Positions 45,283 through 53,786 of a stretch of 64,000 nucleotides of DNA are shown here, piece after piece. The DNA lies in NCBI RefSeq assembly GCF_003293675.1, contig NZ_CP029984.1:308040-372039 (forward strand), in the 5' to 3' direction. The notes beneath the pieces are model-generated. The model made no database searches and had not been told where the DNA came from. It saw only the letters and a program-made list of their open reading frames with translations. Made by a program: the position numbers and the translations under genes. This stretch comes from Gardnerella leopoldii. Its GTDB lineage: Bacteria; Actinomycetota; Actinomycetes; Actinomycetales; Bifidobacteriaceae. Position 1 is the first letter of the stretch, and the number at the start of each line of letters is the position of its first letter.

Positions 45283-46230
45283 TTAAGAAAGTTGCAATAC
45301 TTTAATTGCTTCAGGATGTACCAGTTTCCCATCCAAATACTCAAAAGAGAGGTAACCTATCTGGTCTATAAGAGAAAATATTTCGTTTAGAACCTTGATG
45401 GTTGGGTTATGGCGTTCGATAATCCAATAGTTGGAAAAATCACCAAAGGCGATAACTTTTGCTCCCTTTTGCGAAGAAGGCATGGCATTGTCAATGACCA
45501 CAGGTCTGCCCATTAAGTTGCCATCAAAATCAGGTAGGATGTATGCTCCGGTAGTGTCCTTTAAGGTTTGAAGATAAAGAGCAGTTTCATCATTCATAAG
45601 CCACGTGGCATTTTCTCGATACTTACTATCTAGCGAGAAGAATAAATGTTTGATGGTATCTGCGGAAATCTCTTTTGCTTGCACAGCAACCTCAGCACCT
45701 GATGTATCTGATAAAATTCCTGTCGGCTTAGTTATCCCATCGCCATTTATAAAAGCTTCCGACTCACTCAATGTAAATTGCTTTGTCAGTTCGCTTGTGA
45801 TGAACTCTTCGATATCAAAGTCAAGATCAGCTGTAAAATCCGTACCCAAACGAATAAGGTTAACTAGGGTATAATCCGTTACATCAATACGCTTAAAGCC
45901 ATCTTTAATAGGCATATGCGTAATGATATTCGCATCATAATCTTTCATCCATTTAGTGAACGGTGTACCTTCATAGATGAACAATTTGCTTGATTGCGAG
46001 TGTGCTTTTACCACTGTACACAGTTTTCTAAGATTACTTTTGTTTGCAAGTTTTGCTTCGAGTTTTGCTAGAGAAGAAGTCGGCAAATCATAGGCACCTG
46101 TATGAATGTGGCGCAGTTTTCCTGCAATATTGTTCGCATTACCATTTGCGTCGCGCAGTACGTTCCAAAACGTGTTGTGGTAGTCCTGACTTGCTAGTTT
46201 CATTTCTTTTTCAATATCTCTGTTAATCAT
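45283..46230 (-). CDS. HK97-family major capsid protein in the satellite element
   Basis: A 315-residue protein with ATG 46230 behind AAAGGAAC. It has the HK97 fold landmarks: FIYEGTPFTKWM, LSESEAFINGDGITKPTGIL, SKYRENATWLMNDETALYLQTLKD, GRPVVIDNAMPS and FGDFSNYWIIER. It lacks the long N-terminal scaffold (delta) domain present in the prophage capsid at 11309. There is no portal, protease or terminase beside it. It sits in one operon with a recombinase and primase, next to a cos-like site, so it may remodel helper phage heads or form small ones. Confidence 0.9.
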   Translation of the reverse strand: MINRDIEKEMKLASQDYHNTFWNVLRDANGNANNIAGKLRHIHTGAYDLPTSSLAKLEAKLANKSNLRKLCTVVKAHSQSSKLFIYEGTPFTKWMKDYDANIITHMPIKDGFKRIDVTDYTLVNLIRLGTDFTADLDFDIEEFITSELTKQFTLSESEAFINGDGITKPTGILSDTSGAEVAVQAKEISADTIKHLFFSLDSKYRENATWLMNDETALYLQTLKDTTGAYILPDFDGNLMGRPVVIDNAMPSSQKGAKVIAFGDFSNYWIIERHNPTIKVLNEIFSLIDQIGYLSFEYLDGKLVHPEAIKVLQLS

Positions 46231-46284
46231 AATTGTTAGTTCCTTTCATTACTGTTTTCTGCAATTACTGCAGTAATTTGCTTG

Positions 46285-46386
46285 ATTTTGCCCATTTACC
46301 CTTTTGAATTCGCTGTTTTTGCACGCAAGACCCTGCGCCCGTTCCCGAAGGGGTACTCTTTAGAGATTTGACCCCCCCTAGGGGGT
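46285..46386 (-). other. Putative cos/packaging site matching the prophage region at 1411-1515
   Basis: Read on the minus strand: GGGGGGGTCAAATCTCTAAA, a variable stretch, GGGAACGGGCGCAGGGT, CTTGCGT, AAAAACAGCGAATTCAAAAG, GGTAAATGGGCAAAATCAA. The order and spacing follow the prophage sequence between HNH and small terminase, with several uninterrupted blocks of 12-19 bases. The gap 46231-46648 holds otherwise only a ribosome site with a three-codon frame at 46575 (ATG ATT GCG TAA). Confidence 0.65.
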
Positions 46387-46648
46387 TAGGTTCAGAAAGT
46401 AGTATGCGAATAAATTTCTAACAGCACAGTACCTAGGCAGGTTTTCTTTCTTCAATGTTGTCAAAAAGCTGAAATCATTTCAGTATTTTGATTTGTGCAT
46501 GATAGTATTTCTTCTTCATGCTCAACACAGGTTTGCGATACGAATTACGCAATCATAGGCACCACCTCCTTAAACGTGGCATGATGTGGCAGTTAAATTT
46601 CGTTATTGCCTTATAGGGTTATATGGGGATATAGGTTATTAACTGCCA

Positions 46649-48973
46649 CTAGTTGCCACTTAAAAAATCGCTAAACTCACTTTTAAGCCTGTAGCCTTTA
46701 AGAAGCGTGGTTTTTTCTCCGCCTGTCTTGGGACGCTTTCTTACAACCTCGGCAAATTTTCTTAATTCCTGATTGAAGTTTCTGCTGTTCTCAGAAAAAC
46801 AGCCGTTATCAATGCACCACTTCTTGTAGTGGTCGTATACAACTGCCGTTCGAATCTCAGAGCTCTGGTCTTTAACGAGTACATCTTCAGCAAACTGTGC
46901 CATCTTGTCACTGTCGTGGGCATAACTAAAAATGGCATCAAGAACGCTATTAGGCGGCTTAAAGCCTTCATCTCGGAGGTGGGTAAAGCCTTCAAGAAGC
47001 CAGTTTAAAATGGCACTTTGCACCTCTTTTTTAGAAAACTCCGCCTTTAAGGTTTTATCCTGTTCCCACGCTTCAAAATGCCTGTTAAAGGGAATAATCT
47101 GCATGCGGTCGCTACTAAACACTGTCATATCGCTGATGACGGGCAGATAATTGGTGTTCACGTACAGTTTGAACTGTGGTTTAAAGTCAAAACTGTTCTC
47201 ATGCAGGAATCGAGCGTTTAAGGTATCACTTCCCGTCATGTATTTAACTTGGGCTGAATTAAGGAATAGTCCTCGGCTCGGCTCAGATATATTGGCAAAG
47301 CGAACACCGGCAAGGCGTGCTACATCCTCGGTCGGCTGTGAGCTATTAGGGTTCTTCTTTAGAGCAATGGTTTCCGCGCGTACCGCTTTTCCGTAATCGC
47401 CCATCACAGACAGAACGCTTTCCATGAGTGTGCCTTTACCGTTTCTTGTGCTTTCTCCAAAAAGAAAGAACATGCACTCATAGCGTGTATCACCGCTTAA
47501 CGCATAGCCTAATGACTTTTGAAGATACAAGGCTTTCTCACAATCTCCGCTCATAATTTCATCGACAAACTGGCGAAAACGTTCACTTCTTGCCTTCGGG
47601 TCATAAAACACAGGTGATACTTTGGTAATAAGATCTGTTGCTAAGTGCTTGCGAAATACACCGTGCTGAAGGTCTAAAGTTCCGTTTTGGCAGTTAAATA
47701 GATAAATGTTCTTATCGAACGCTTCCATCGAAATGGGGTAAACGCTTTGAGCTTCCTTGATATAAATCTCACGGTTACGACGGCTGCTCCATTTGTTCCA
47801 ATACTCAACAAGCATGGAACGGGTTCTCTCGTCTTTAATGACACCAGCATAACGTATAAGAGAAAGAGCTAAATCCTTGCATAGTTCCATCGTTTTAAGC
47901 GTTCCAATATCGCAAGTCCAACGTACACCATCGAAGATGAACCACATTTTGCGCTCCGGTACATAGTGCAGAATGTTTTGGAAAATATCAGCAAACAATC
48001 TGCCATTACCTAAATCACCGTTGCGATATCGTATATTTTCATCAGGCTTTAGTTCCTGTAATTTAGATAAGAGATCATCAAAGTCTTCCTCAGCACTTGC
48101 ATTATGGAAAGGCTCATAGAAGGTATGACATTTAGAAACAGCTTTCTGAATGGTTGTGTTGCCATAAGTATCCGCGCCACGGTGTTCATCCCACTTAGGA
48201 CGGAATAAAGCAGACTTACGAAAAAGTCGGTCTATTTGCTCCTTGTTACCGCCACAGTAAAAGGCAAGAATAGACACAAGCGCGGCATCTGCTTCGCTAT
48301 GAGAAGGGTAAGCCGAAATGTCACCATGCCAAAGTGCTGTAAATTTAGCTCCATTTATGGCGTTGCCAGCTTTTTCAATAACAGATGTATCGCTTAAATA
48401 TGACCTTGTACACGCGTTATTTTCTTTTTCATGAGTGTTTATGTTTCGCTTCATGTACGTGTCTAAAAGCCACATGATGGCTTCATCGTCTTCTAAAAGC
48501 TCGCCTTCCTGATACACGTCGCCCGTAACTGTTAGATAGCGATTCGTAGCTAGAGCGCTGTAAACCTCAATATCCCCATGCTTGATGTAATAAGACTTTT
48601 TATCGTATGCGCCGTTAAACAGAAGCAAGATATGAAAGCCATGCTTACTTGGGCTGTATTCGATATAAGCGTGCTTGAAATGGGCAATAATCTCTTTTGC
48701 CCAGTCTTTAATGATGCCATTATCGATGCAGTGGTCTAAATCGATGCCTAAGAGGTTATCAACAAGCTTTATACCAATTCCGTCGTATTGGTCTTTTACT
48801 TTCATGGCATCATCAAGCGAGGTGAAATCGCTTAAGTTGTCTGTAGCTGCTTTCTTTCCCGTTATGGGGTTATAAGGCGGCTTAGTGAGCCTACCGTTTT
48901 CTTGCTGCTCGTACTTCCATGAACAAAAGATATTCTTGTTCTTTAGTGCTTTTGGCAGTTTCTCTAGATCCAT
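46649..48973 (-). CDS. P4-type primase-helicase of the satellite element
   Basis: A 774-residue protein with ATG 48973 behind AAAAGGAGG. The N-terminal third has a primase-type fold (GIDLDHCIDNGIIKDWAKEII; YIEYSPSKHGFHI), the middle is the D5/P4 N-terminal-like region (PDENIRYRNGDLGNGRLFADIF), and the C-terminal half is an SF3-like helicase with Walker A FGESTRNGKGT at about residues 504-514 and YVNTNYLP later. Such proteins initiate and unwind replication of phage satellites and plasmids. Its own replication protein is a hallmark of PICI/P4-like elements. Confidence 0.92.
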   Translation of the reverse strand: MDLEKLPKALKNKNIFCSWKYEQQENGRLTKPPYNPITGKKAATDNLSDFTSLDDAMKVKDQYDGIGIKLVDNLLGIDLDHCIDNGIIKDWAKEIIAHFKHAYIEYSPSKHGFHILLLFNGAYDKKSYYIKHGDIEVYSALATNRYLTVTGDVYQEGELLEDDEAIMWLLDTYMKRNINTHEKENNACTRSYLSDTSVIEKAGNAINGAKFTALWHGDISAYPSHSEADAALVSILAFYCGGNKEQIDRLFRKSALFRPKWDEHRGADTYGNTTIQKAVSKCHTFYEPFHNASAEEDFDDLLSKLQELKPDENIRYRNGDLGNGRLFADIFQNILHYVPERKMWFIFDGVRWTCDIGTLKTMELCKDLALSLIRYAGVIKDERTRSMLVEYWNKWSSRRNREIYIKEAQSVYPISMEAFDKNIYLFNCQNGTLDLQHGVFRKHLATDLITKVSPVFYDPKARSERFRQFVDEIMSGDCEKALYLQKSLGYALSGDTRYECMFFLFGESTRNGKGTLMESVLSVMGDYGKAVRAETIALKKNPNSSQPTEDVARLAGVRFANISEPSRGLFLNSAQVKYMTGSDTLNARFLHENSFDFKPQFKLYVNTNYLPVISDMTVFSSDRMQIIPFNRHFEAWEQDKTLKAEFSKKEVQSAILNWLLEGFTHLRDEGFKPPNSVLDAIFSYAHDSDKMAQFAEDVLVKDQSSEIRTAVVYDHYKKWCIDNGCFSENSRNFNQELRKFAEVVRKRPKTGGEKTTLLKGYRLKSEFSDFLSGN

Positions 48974-49158
48974 ATTTGATCCTCCTTTTCTAGAAGGCTT
49001 ATCCCTTCTACATCACAGGCAAAAGAAAAAGCCGACTTTTTAACCTGTCTTAAAAAGTTTTTTTGGTCTTCTACTTGGTAGCCATGAAAGAGGGTGTAAT
49101 CTGACGGTTTTAGAAAAAATTTTTGACAATAAAAATCTCCTAAGCATTCATTAGGCAT
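48964..49158 (-). CDS. Possible leader ORF upstream of the primase
   Basis: A 64-codon frame that ends 10 bases inside the primase gene, so the two could be translationally coupled. No clear ribosome site precedes the ATG at 49158, and the first codons overlap the attenuator-like hairpin at 49136-49184. The product is Phe- and Lys-rich with no known domain. It may be a regulatory leader rather than a functional protein. Confidence 0.35.
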   Translation of the reverse strand: MPNECLGDFYCQKFFLKPSDYTLFHGYQVEDQKNFLRQVKKSAFSFACDVEGISLLEKEDQIWI

Positions 49159-49184
49159 TTGCCTTGAATGAATAGCAAAGGAGA
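49136..49184. promoter_or_regulatory. Attenuator-like hairpin upstream of the primase
   Basis: TCTCCTAAGCATTCATT pairs with AATGAATAGCAAAGGAGA around a small AGGCA/TGCCT stem. T-rich runs follow on both strands (CTTTTTT on +, TTTTTATT on -). On the minus strand it lies in the primase leader and could terminate transcription conditionally. Confidence 0.6.
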
Positions 49185-49284
49185 CTTTTTTAATCTGCTA
49201 TATTCCGGAGTGGCTAGCTCTTTATATCGTTGATATACTCACAGAATCGTGATAATATTTAACTATTAAAATAAGGAGGGAATT

Positions 49285-49497
49285 ATGGCTGTTAGTTATA
49301 AAAAACTATTACATCGCATGATTGAAGAAGATATTTCCAATCAGGACTTAATGAGAATGAGCAATATTTCCGCCAACATTATTACGAAACTACGCACTGG
49401 GCAATATATATCACTGGAAAAAGTGGAAGGTATCTGCACAGCTTTACACTGCACGCCCAACGATATTTTGGAATTTATAGCGGAGGATGAAAAGTAA
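49285..49497 (+). CDS. Cro/XRE-like regulator of the satellite element
   Basis: A 70-residue HTH protein with ATG 49285 behind AAGGAGGG. MAVSYKKLLHRMIEEDISNQDLMRMSNISANIITKLRTGQYISLEKVEGICTALHC is the YozG/Cro-like pattern. It is divergent from the primase operon, the usual place for the master regulator of phage satellites. The shared intergenic region carries the hairpin at 49136. The stop codon region overlaps the next ATG (GTAATGG). Confidence 0.85.
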   Translation: MAVSYKKLLHRMIEEDISNQDLMRMSNISANIITKLRTGQYISLEKVEGICTALHCTPNDILEFIAEDEK

Positions 49498-49787
49498 TGG
49501 CTAATAATCAAAAACTGGAACTTACGTGGCTTGGTAAGGATAAAGAAATCAAAATAGAGCCTAGGATTCTAGTTGAGGATAAAGAAAAATCAAACTGCAA
49601 AAATGATCCTAATACAGAAAACATGCTCATACATGGAGATAACCTACTCGCACTAAAAGCGTTAGAAAACAAATATGCAGGTAACCGCGATCACTTCTTC
49701 ATATTTGAAGTAAGTACCGTAGATGAGAATCCGCTAATCTATCATTATACATATAAGAAAACTACAATATATTTAGCAGAAAAATAG
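49497..49787 (+). pseudogene. Truncated DNA methyltransferase (Mod) gene
   Basis: The first about 63 codons (MANNQKLELTWLGKDKEIKIEPRI ... TENMLIHGDNLLALKAL) match the start of Mod-type site-specific DNA methyltransferases of type III R-M systems. After KYAG the homology stops, before the catalytic DPPY, and 33 unrelated codons lead to a stop. The gene was cut by the segment that carries the macrolide genes. It immediately follows the regulator, so Mod was probably cargo of the satellite. Confidence 0.8.
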
Positions 49788-49818
49788 GAGCAGTTCAATT
49801 GACTGTTCCTATTTTTAA
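49784..49818 (+). terminator. Intrinsic terminator
   Basis: ATAGGAGCAGT / ACTGTTCCTAT (G-U tolerated), short loop, followed by TTTTTAAT. The remaining bases to 49904 hold nothing else identified. Confidence 0.7.
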
Positions 49819-49904
49819 TATTCATAAAATCTAAAGTCTTTATACTCTTTAACAATGGAGTCGCCAACCAGAACAGACTATACTGACCAGCGACTACCTT
49901 AAAT

Positions 49905-51368
49905 TTAATGTTTCAGATTTATTTTCTTATCTCTAATTTCATAAACTACATCTGCTACATTTTCGAGTAATCGTTTATCGTGGGTGATAAACACGATAGT
50001 TCCGGTGTACTCCTTCATTAGTATTTCCAAAGCCTCTAAACTTGGTATGTCAAGGAAGTTACTGGGTTCATCCATTATTAGGATGTTATATCTACCCATG
50101 AGCATTTTAGCAAGCAACAATTTTATAATTTCTCCACCGCTTAAAACAGATAAACTTTTTCCAATATCGTTCTGTTTGAACCCCATAGATGCTAGCACTG
50201 AACGAATTTCTGATATATTGTAGTCACAATCCTTCTGCATAAACTCCATAACATTCTGATTACTGTTGTACTTGTAACCATTCTGTGCAAAGTAACCTAT
50301 TTTTGCCTTAGGCGAAATAGAAATTCCTTCTTCATGGTTTAAGATCATTTGGATTAAAGTTGTTTTTCCGATTCCATTACCACCAGTTAACGCCACTTTT
50401 GCTCCTAACGGAATTTGAAAAGATGCATTTTCAAACAGAGCCTTATCCCCAAATACTTTATTAATTTCTGCACCGACTATAGGGTATGGATTATGGAGCT
50501 CCAATGCTTTACTTTGCCTGAAACGAATTCTGCGAATGCCTTCCGGAGCTTCTACTTTTCCTAAGGCCGCAATCCTGTGCTCTAGGGTTTTAGCAGCATT
50601 ATACATCTTTTTTTCCTTACTTCCTATTGATTTTTGATGAGCTAAACGCCCTCCGTCTTCAGTACTTTTTTTCTTTGAAGAACCTTTTGCCTTCTGTTCT
50701 ATTTTACGAGCCTGTTTTCGCTTTTCCTCCGCAGCCCTTTCCAATCGGGCACGTTCCGCAATAAATTGTTCGTATTCTGCAGCTTGGCTCTTACGTTCTT
50801 CCTCTTTCTGACGAAGATAATCAGAATAGTTTCCCCAATACTCAGTGATTTTGCCATCTTTCAGTTCCCATATTTTATCTACTATTTCATCAAGAAAATA
50901 GCGGTCATGGCTAATAACTAACAGTGCACCTGTAAAATATTTTAGCTGTCCTATTAGAAAATCAATTCCTTCACGGTCTAAATGGCTCGTAGGTTCATCC
51001 GCTAAAATACCATGAACCTGTGCCGATAAGGCCTGTGCTATTTTAAGCCTTGTTTCTTCACCACCGCTCATAGTCTGTATATTTAATTGCTCAACACCTA
51101 GCTTGCCTACAAGTGCAAAATCTTTTTCCTCCTGCAGAGTTACTTCGTCCAACTGGGGAATATAGGCAAGTTCACCCAGACGATTCATTTTACATCCTGG
51201 GGGAGTTAATTCTCCTAAAAGTACCCTGAGTAAAGTGCTTTTTCCAGCACCATTTGCTCCTACTAAACCAATACGGTCATAATCATATACTTCTAATTCA
51301 TTTATATCTAAAACATCGCGTCCTTTGAATTCCACACGAATGTCTTTTGCTTTTAATATTAATTCCAT
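49905..51368 (-). CDS. msrD: Macrolide resistance ABC-F protein Msr(D) (Mel)
   Basis: A 487-residue ABC-F protein with ATG 51368 behind GGAGGAAA. Domain 1: Walker [10 protein letters not shown], signature MSGGE, Walker [11 protein letters not shown]. Domain 2: [24 protein letters not shown]. The length and sequence ([20 protein letters not shown]) match Msr(D), which displaces macrolides and ketolides from the ribosome. It lies downstream of mef in the same operon, as in the streptococcal mega element, and appears intact although mef is broken. Confidence 0.95.
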
Positions 51369-51487
51369 AACATTTCCTCCTGTCTATAATCGCATGCTTT
51401 CATTTGCTTGTATGCAGGGAAAACCCTGCGATTTTAGCAGGAAGAGTTACATGAAAATAAGATACATAAATATTCCTCCAATATTGT

Positions 51488-52706
51488 TTATTTTAAATCT
51501 AATTTTCTAACCTCAGTTATCATTTGGCAAACTATAGCAATGCCAATAATTAAAATACCTGATAGTAAAAACCAATGATTTACACCGATTTTATCAGCAA
51601 AGAATCCAGAAAGAATTAACCCAATTGGCATAGCAAGTGACATGATACTTCCGATCAAAGAAAATACACGTCCTAAATATTCAGGCTTAATTTTCTCCTG
51701 AAAAAGAGCTGTTTGCACACCGCTATAAAATGGCACCGAAAGCCCCATTATTGCACAGCAAACTACGAATATTACAAATCCATTTGGAGGAAGTATTCCC
51801 GAAACGGCTAAACTGGTCCCCATTATAAAAAATGAACTTGTTATTAGTAATACATGCTTTTCGAAGCCCCCTAATCTTCCTAATAATAAGCCTCCTGCTA
51901 GCATCCCAAATGCAAAGGAAATTTCCGTAATAGAAATATGCACAGGCGTTCCATTAAAGTGTTCCATGCTTATTAAAAGGAAATAGTGCATTGATTGGCA
52001 TATAAACAAAAGTATATAGTGTTCCTAAGAGTAATAAGGCAAACAATCCTTTGTTTTGTCTCAGAACCACAACTCCTTCTTTCATCTCCCTTATGAAATT
52101 TGGTTCTAAACTTTGCACTTGATTACCCAGCTTAGGTATACGTACAATTGCTACCGTAATAGATGCAATCACAGCACCCAATACGTCGATGGCAATAATA
52201 GCATTTAAATCCCAAACGGAGTATAAGAGTGCTGCAACTGCCGGACTAACAATATAGCTTATAGACTGCAAAGACTGACTATAGCCTGCGCATTTCGTTA
52301 GCTGTTCTTCTGGTACTAAAAGTGGTGTAACCGCATTGAGTGCTGGGGTATGAAAAGCTGTTCCAATGCTACGGATAAACAATACTATCATAATCATCCA
52401 GACAGGTAGCTCCATACAGAATGCAACAATAGCAAGCACTGCACCAGCTGCTGCGATAATTAAATCGGCACCAATCATTATCTTCTTCCTATCATGACGA
52501 TCCACTAGCACACCAATGGCAGGTCCCAAAATCGCATAGGGTAAAAAACCTACTAATGAAGCCATAGACAAGACCATCGCAGATCCTGTTTTTTCTGTAA
52601 GGTAAAAAATAATCGCCATTTGCAGGATGGCACTAGTGATTAATGATACTGCTTGCCCTGCCCATATTGCATAAAATTTTCGTTTCCAATTGTTGTATTT
52701 TTCCAT
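51488..52706 (-). pseudogene. mef: Frameshifted macrolide efflux gene mef(E)/mef(A)
   Basis: Two overlapping frames (52706-51954 and 52009-51488) together encode a complete Mef MFS pump of 405 residues, MEKYNNWKRKFYAIWAGQ to EVRKLDLK. Frame changes where Mef should read NALFPLISMEHFNG; removing one T from the CCTTTTAATAAG run (A run at 51975-51978 on +) restores the whole protein. The N-terminal variants look like mef(E) rather than mef(A). If real, the insertion removes the last five or so membrane helices and inactivates efflux. Confidence 0.9.
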
Positions 52707-52763
52707 TTATATTATCTCCTGCATATTATTTTGCTTGAATTTCTATTTTGAATAGCATTCTAG

Positions 52764-52812
52764 GCAATAAAAAATGCAGGCCAAACCCCACAATGTGGCT
52801 TTTGGTCTGCAT
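52764..52812 (-). promoter_or_regulatory. Macrolide-inducible attenuator upstream of mef
   Basis: On the minus strand a strong hairpin (ATGCAGACCAAA with TTTGGCCTGCAT, inner GCCAC/GTGGGG) is followed by TTTTTTATTG, 60 bases before the mef start. In mega elements mef-mel expression is induced by ribosome stalling at a leader peptide that disrupts this terminator. A second leader hairpin lies at about 52930-52957. Confidence 0.75.
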
Positions 52813-52973
52813 ACATACAATTTGGAAACATTCATATTAAAGACATAGTTAAATAAAGGTATAGTTAAATAACCAATATCCTCACCGTAACTAATGAATG
52901 CTCAATATCGTATAAATAAGCACAACAAAAAAGCCTATCATCGGGTATAGATTCTGCTTTTTTTATTGCCAGC

Positions 52974-53000
52974 TTATCTTAAACGCATTGAGGCTGTCAT
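52974..53000 (-). CDS. Mef leader peptide MTASMRLR
   Basis: An eight-codon frame (ATG at 53000, stop at 52976-52974) behind GTAGGAGGAACC. The sequence MTASMRLR is the leader peptide described for inducible mef(E)/mel in streptococci. Stalling near its end is proposed to shift folding of the leader RNA and let transcription reach mef-msrD. Confidence 0.88.
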   Translation of the reverse strand: MTASMRLR

Positions 53001-53040
53001 AGTTTCGGTTCCTCCTACATCTTTGTTTATATCAATTTAT

Positions 53041-53069
53041 AGTATAACACAACAAGATGATATGTTCAA
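53041..53069 (-). promoter_or_regulatory. Promoter of the mef-msrD operon
   Basis: On the minus strand -35 TTGAAC (53069-53064), 17-base spacer, -10 TATACT (53046-53041). It is positioned about 35-40 bases upstream of the leader peptide. Confidence 0.8.
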
Positions 53070-53091
53070 TATAAAAGTTATGGAATGAGAC

Positions 53092-53262
53092 TCATACTTC
53101 CAATTCGATGCCAGATTTAAAGGATATGACGAAGTTTTCTTCATAGACTGTAACGCTCTGGATTATCTTCCTTAGTAGCAAGCGATTAGCTTTCACAAAA
53201 TCTTCTGTTTGTAGTTTTAAAAATTCATCAGGATTTTCTAACTCAACCTCAAAATATTTCAT
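53092..53262 (-). pseudogene. C-terminal fragment of a serine recombinase
   Basis: A 56-codon stretch from ATG 53262, behind GAGGGA: MKYFEVELENPDEFLKLQ...RKIIQSVTVYEENFVISFKSGIELEV. The ending I-x-VTVYE-x-x-F-x-x-x-FKSGIE is the usual C-terminus of large serine recombinases. Catalytic domains are missing. It may be a relic of the element that delivered the macrolide genes. Confidence 0.6.
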
Positions 53263-53319
53263 TTTACATTCCCTCATTTCATTTATTGATAAATTGAGTT
53301 TGCAAAAAAGAGTGGACAA

Positions 53320-53786
53320 TTTTTGTCTACTCTTAACCTTTAAAATAGTTTTTTTAATCGATTTGAAGTTGCCTAAATTATTACTTATTCGGTAAAATGA
53401 AGTATTGCTTTCAACAGATTTCCTTCAACTACACTTCACTTGATTCAAACAAGGTGGGTACATTTCTATTCCCACAAACTCCTTGTCAATGGAAACAAAC
53501 ACGTACCCACAGGGTAAATGGAAATAGAAACTGATAATTTCTAGCTATCACTTCTACTCATTCCAAAAATTTTCTCACTCTGATACTTACCCACCATAAA
53601 GCAAAAAGCCTTGCAATCAAGGCTTTCATTATCCCTTTCGTTCAAAGGTTTCTAAGCTTTTACGAGCAGAGCGACACACTCAGCGGTTCGCTATCTCCGT
53701 TCTGTCTGCGTGCTAGCACTTGTCAATCACGGACAGCTATCGCATGGGCGGAAGTAAATGCTAATCTTCGTCGTTTTACTCCTTGA
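53320..53786. other. Gene-free stretch at the right border of the macrolide segment
   Basis: AT-rich spacer with one terminator-like hairpin at 53605-53626 (AAAGCCTT/AAGGCTTT). There are GGTGGGTAC/GTACCCAC inverted repeats near 53451 and 53508. From about 53640 the composition changes (GCGACACACTCAGCGG...). No gene seen. The junction with the HsdR fragment lies near 53785. Confidence 0.55.
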
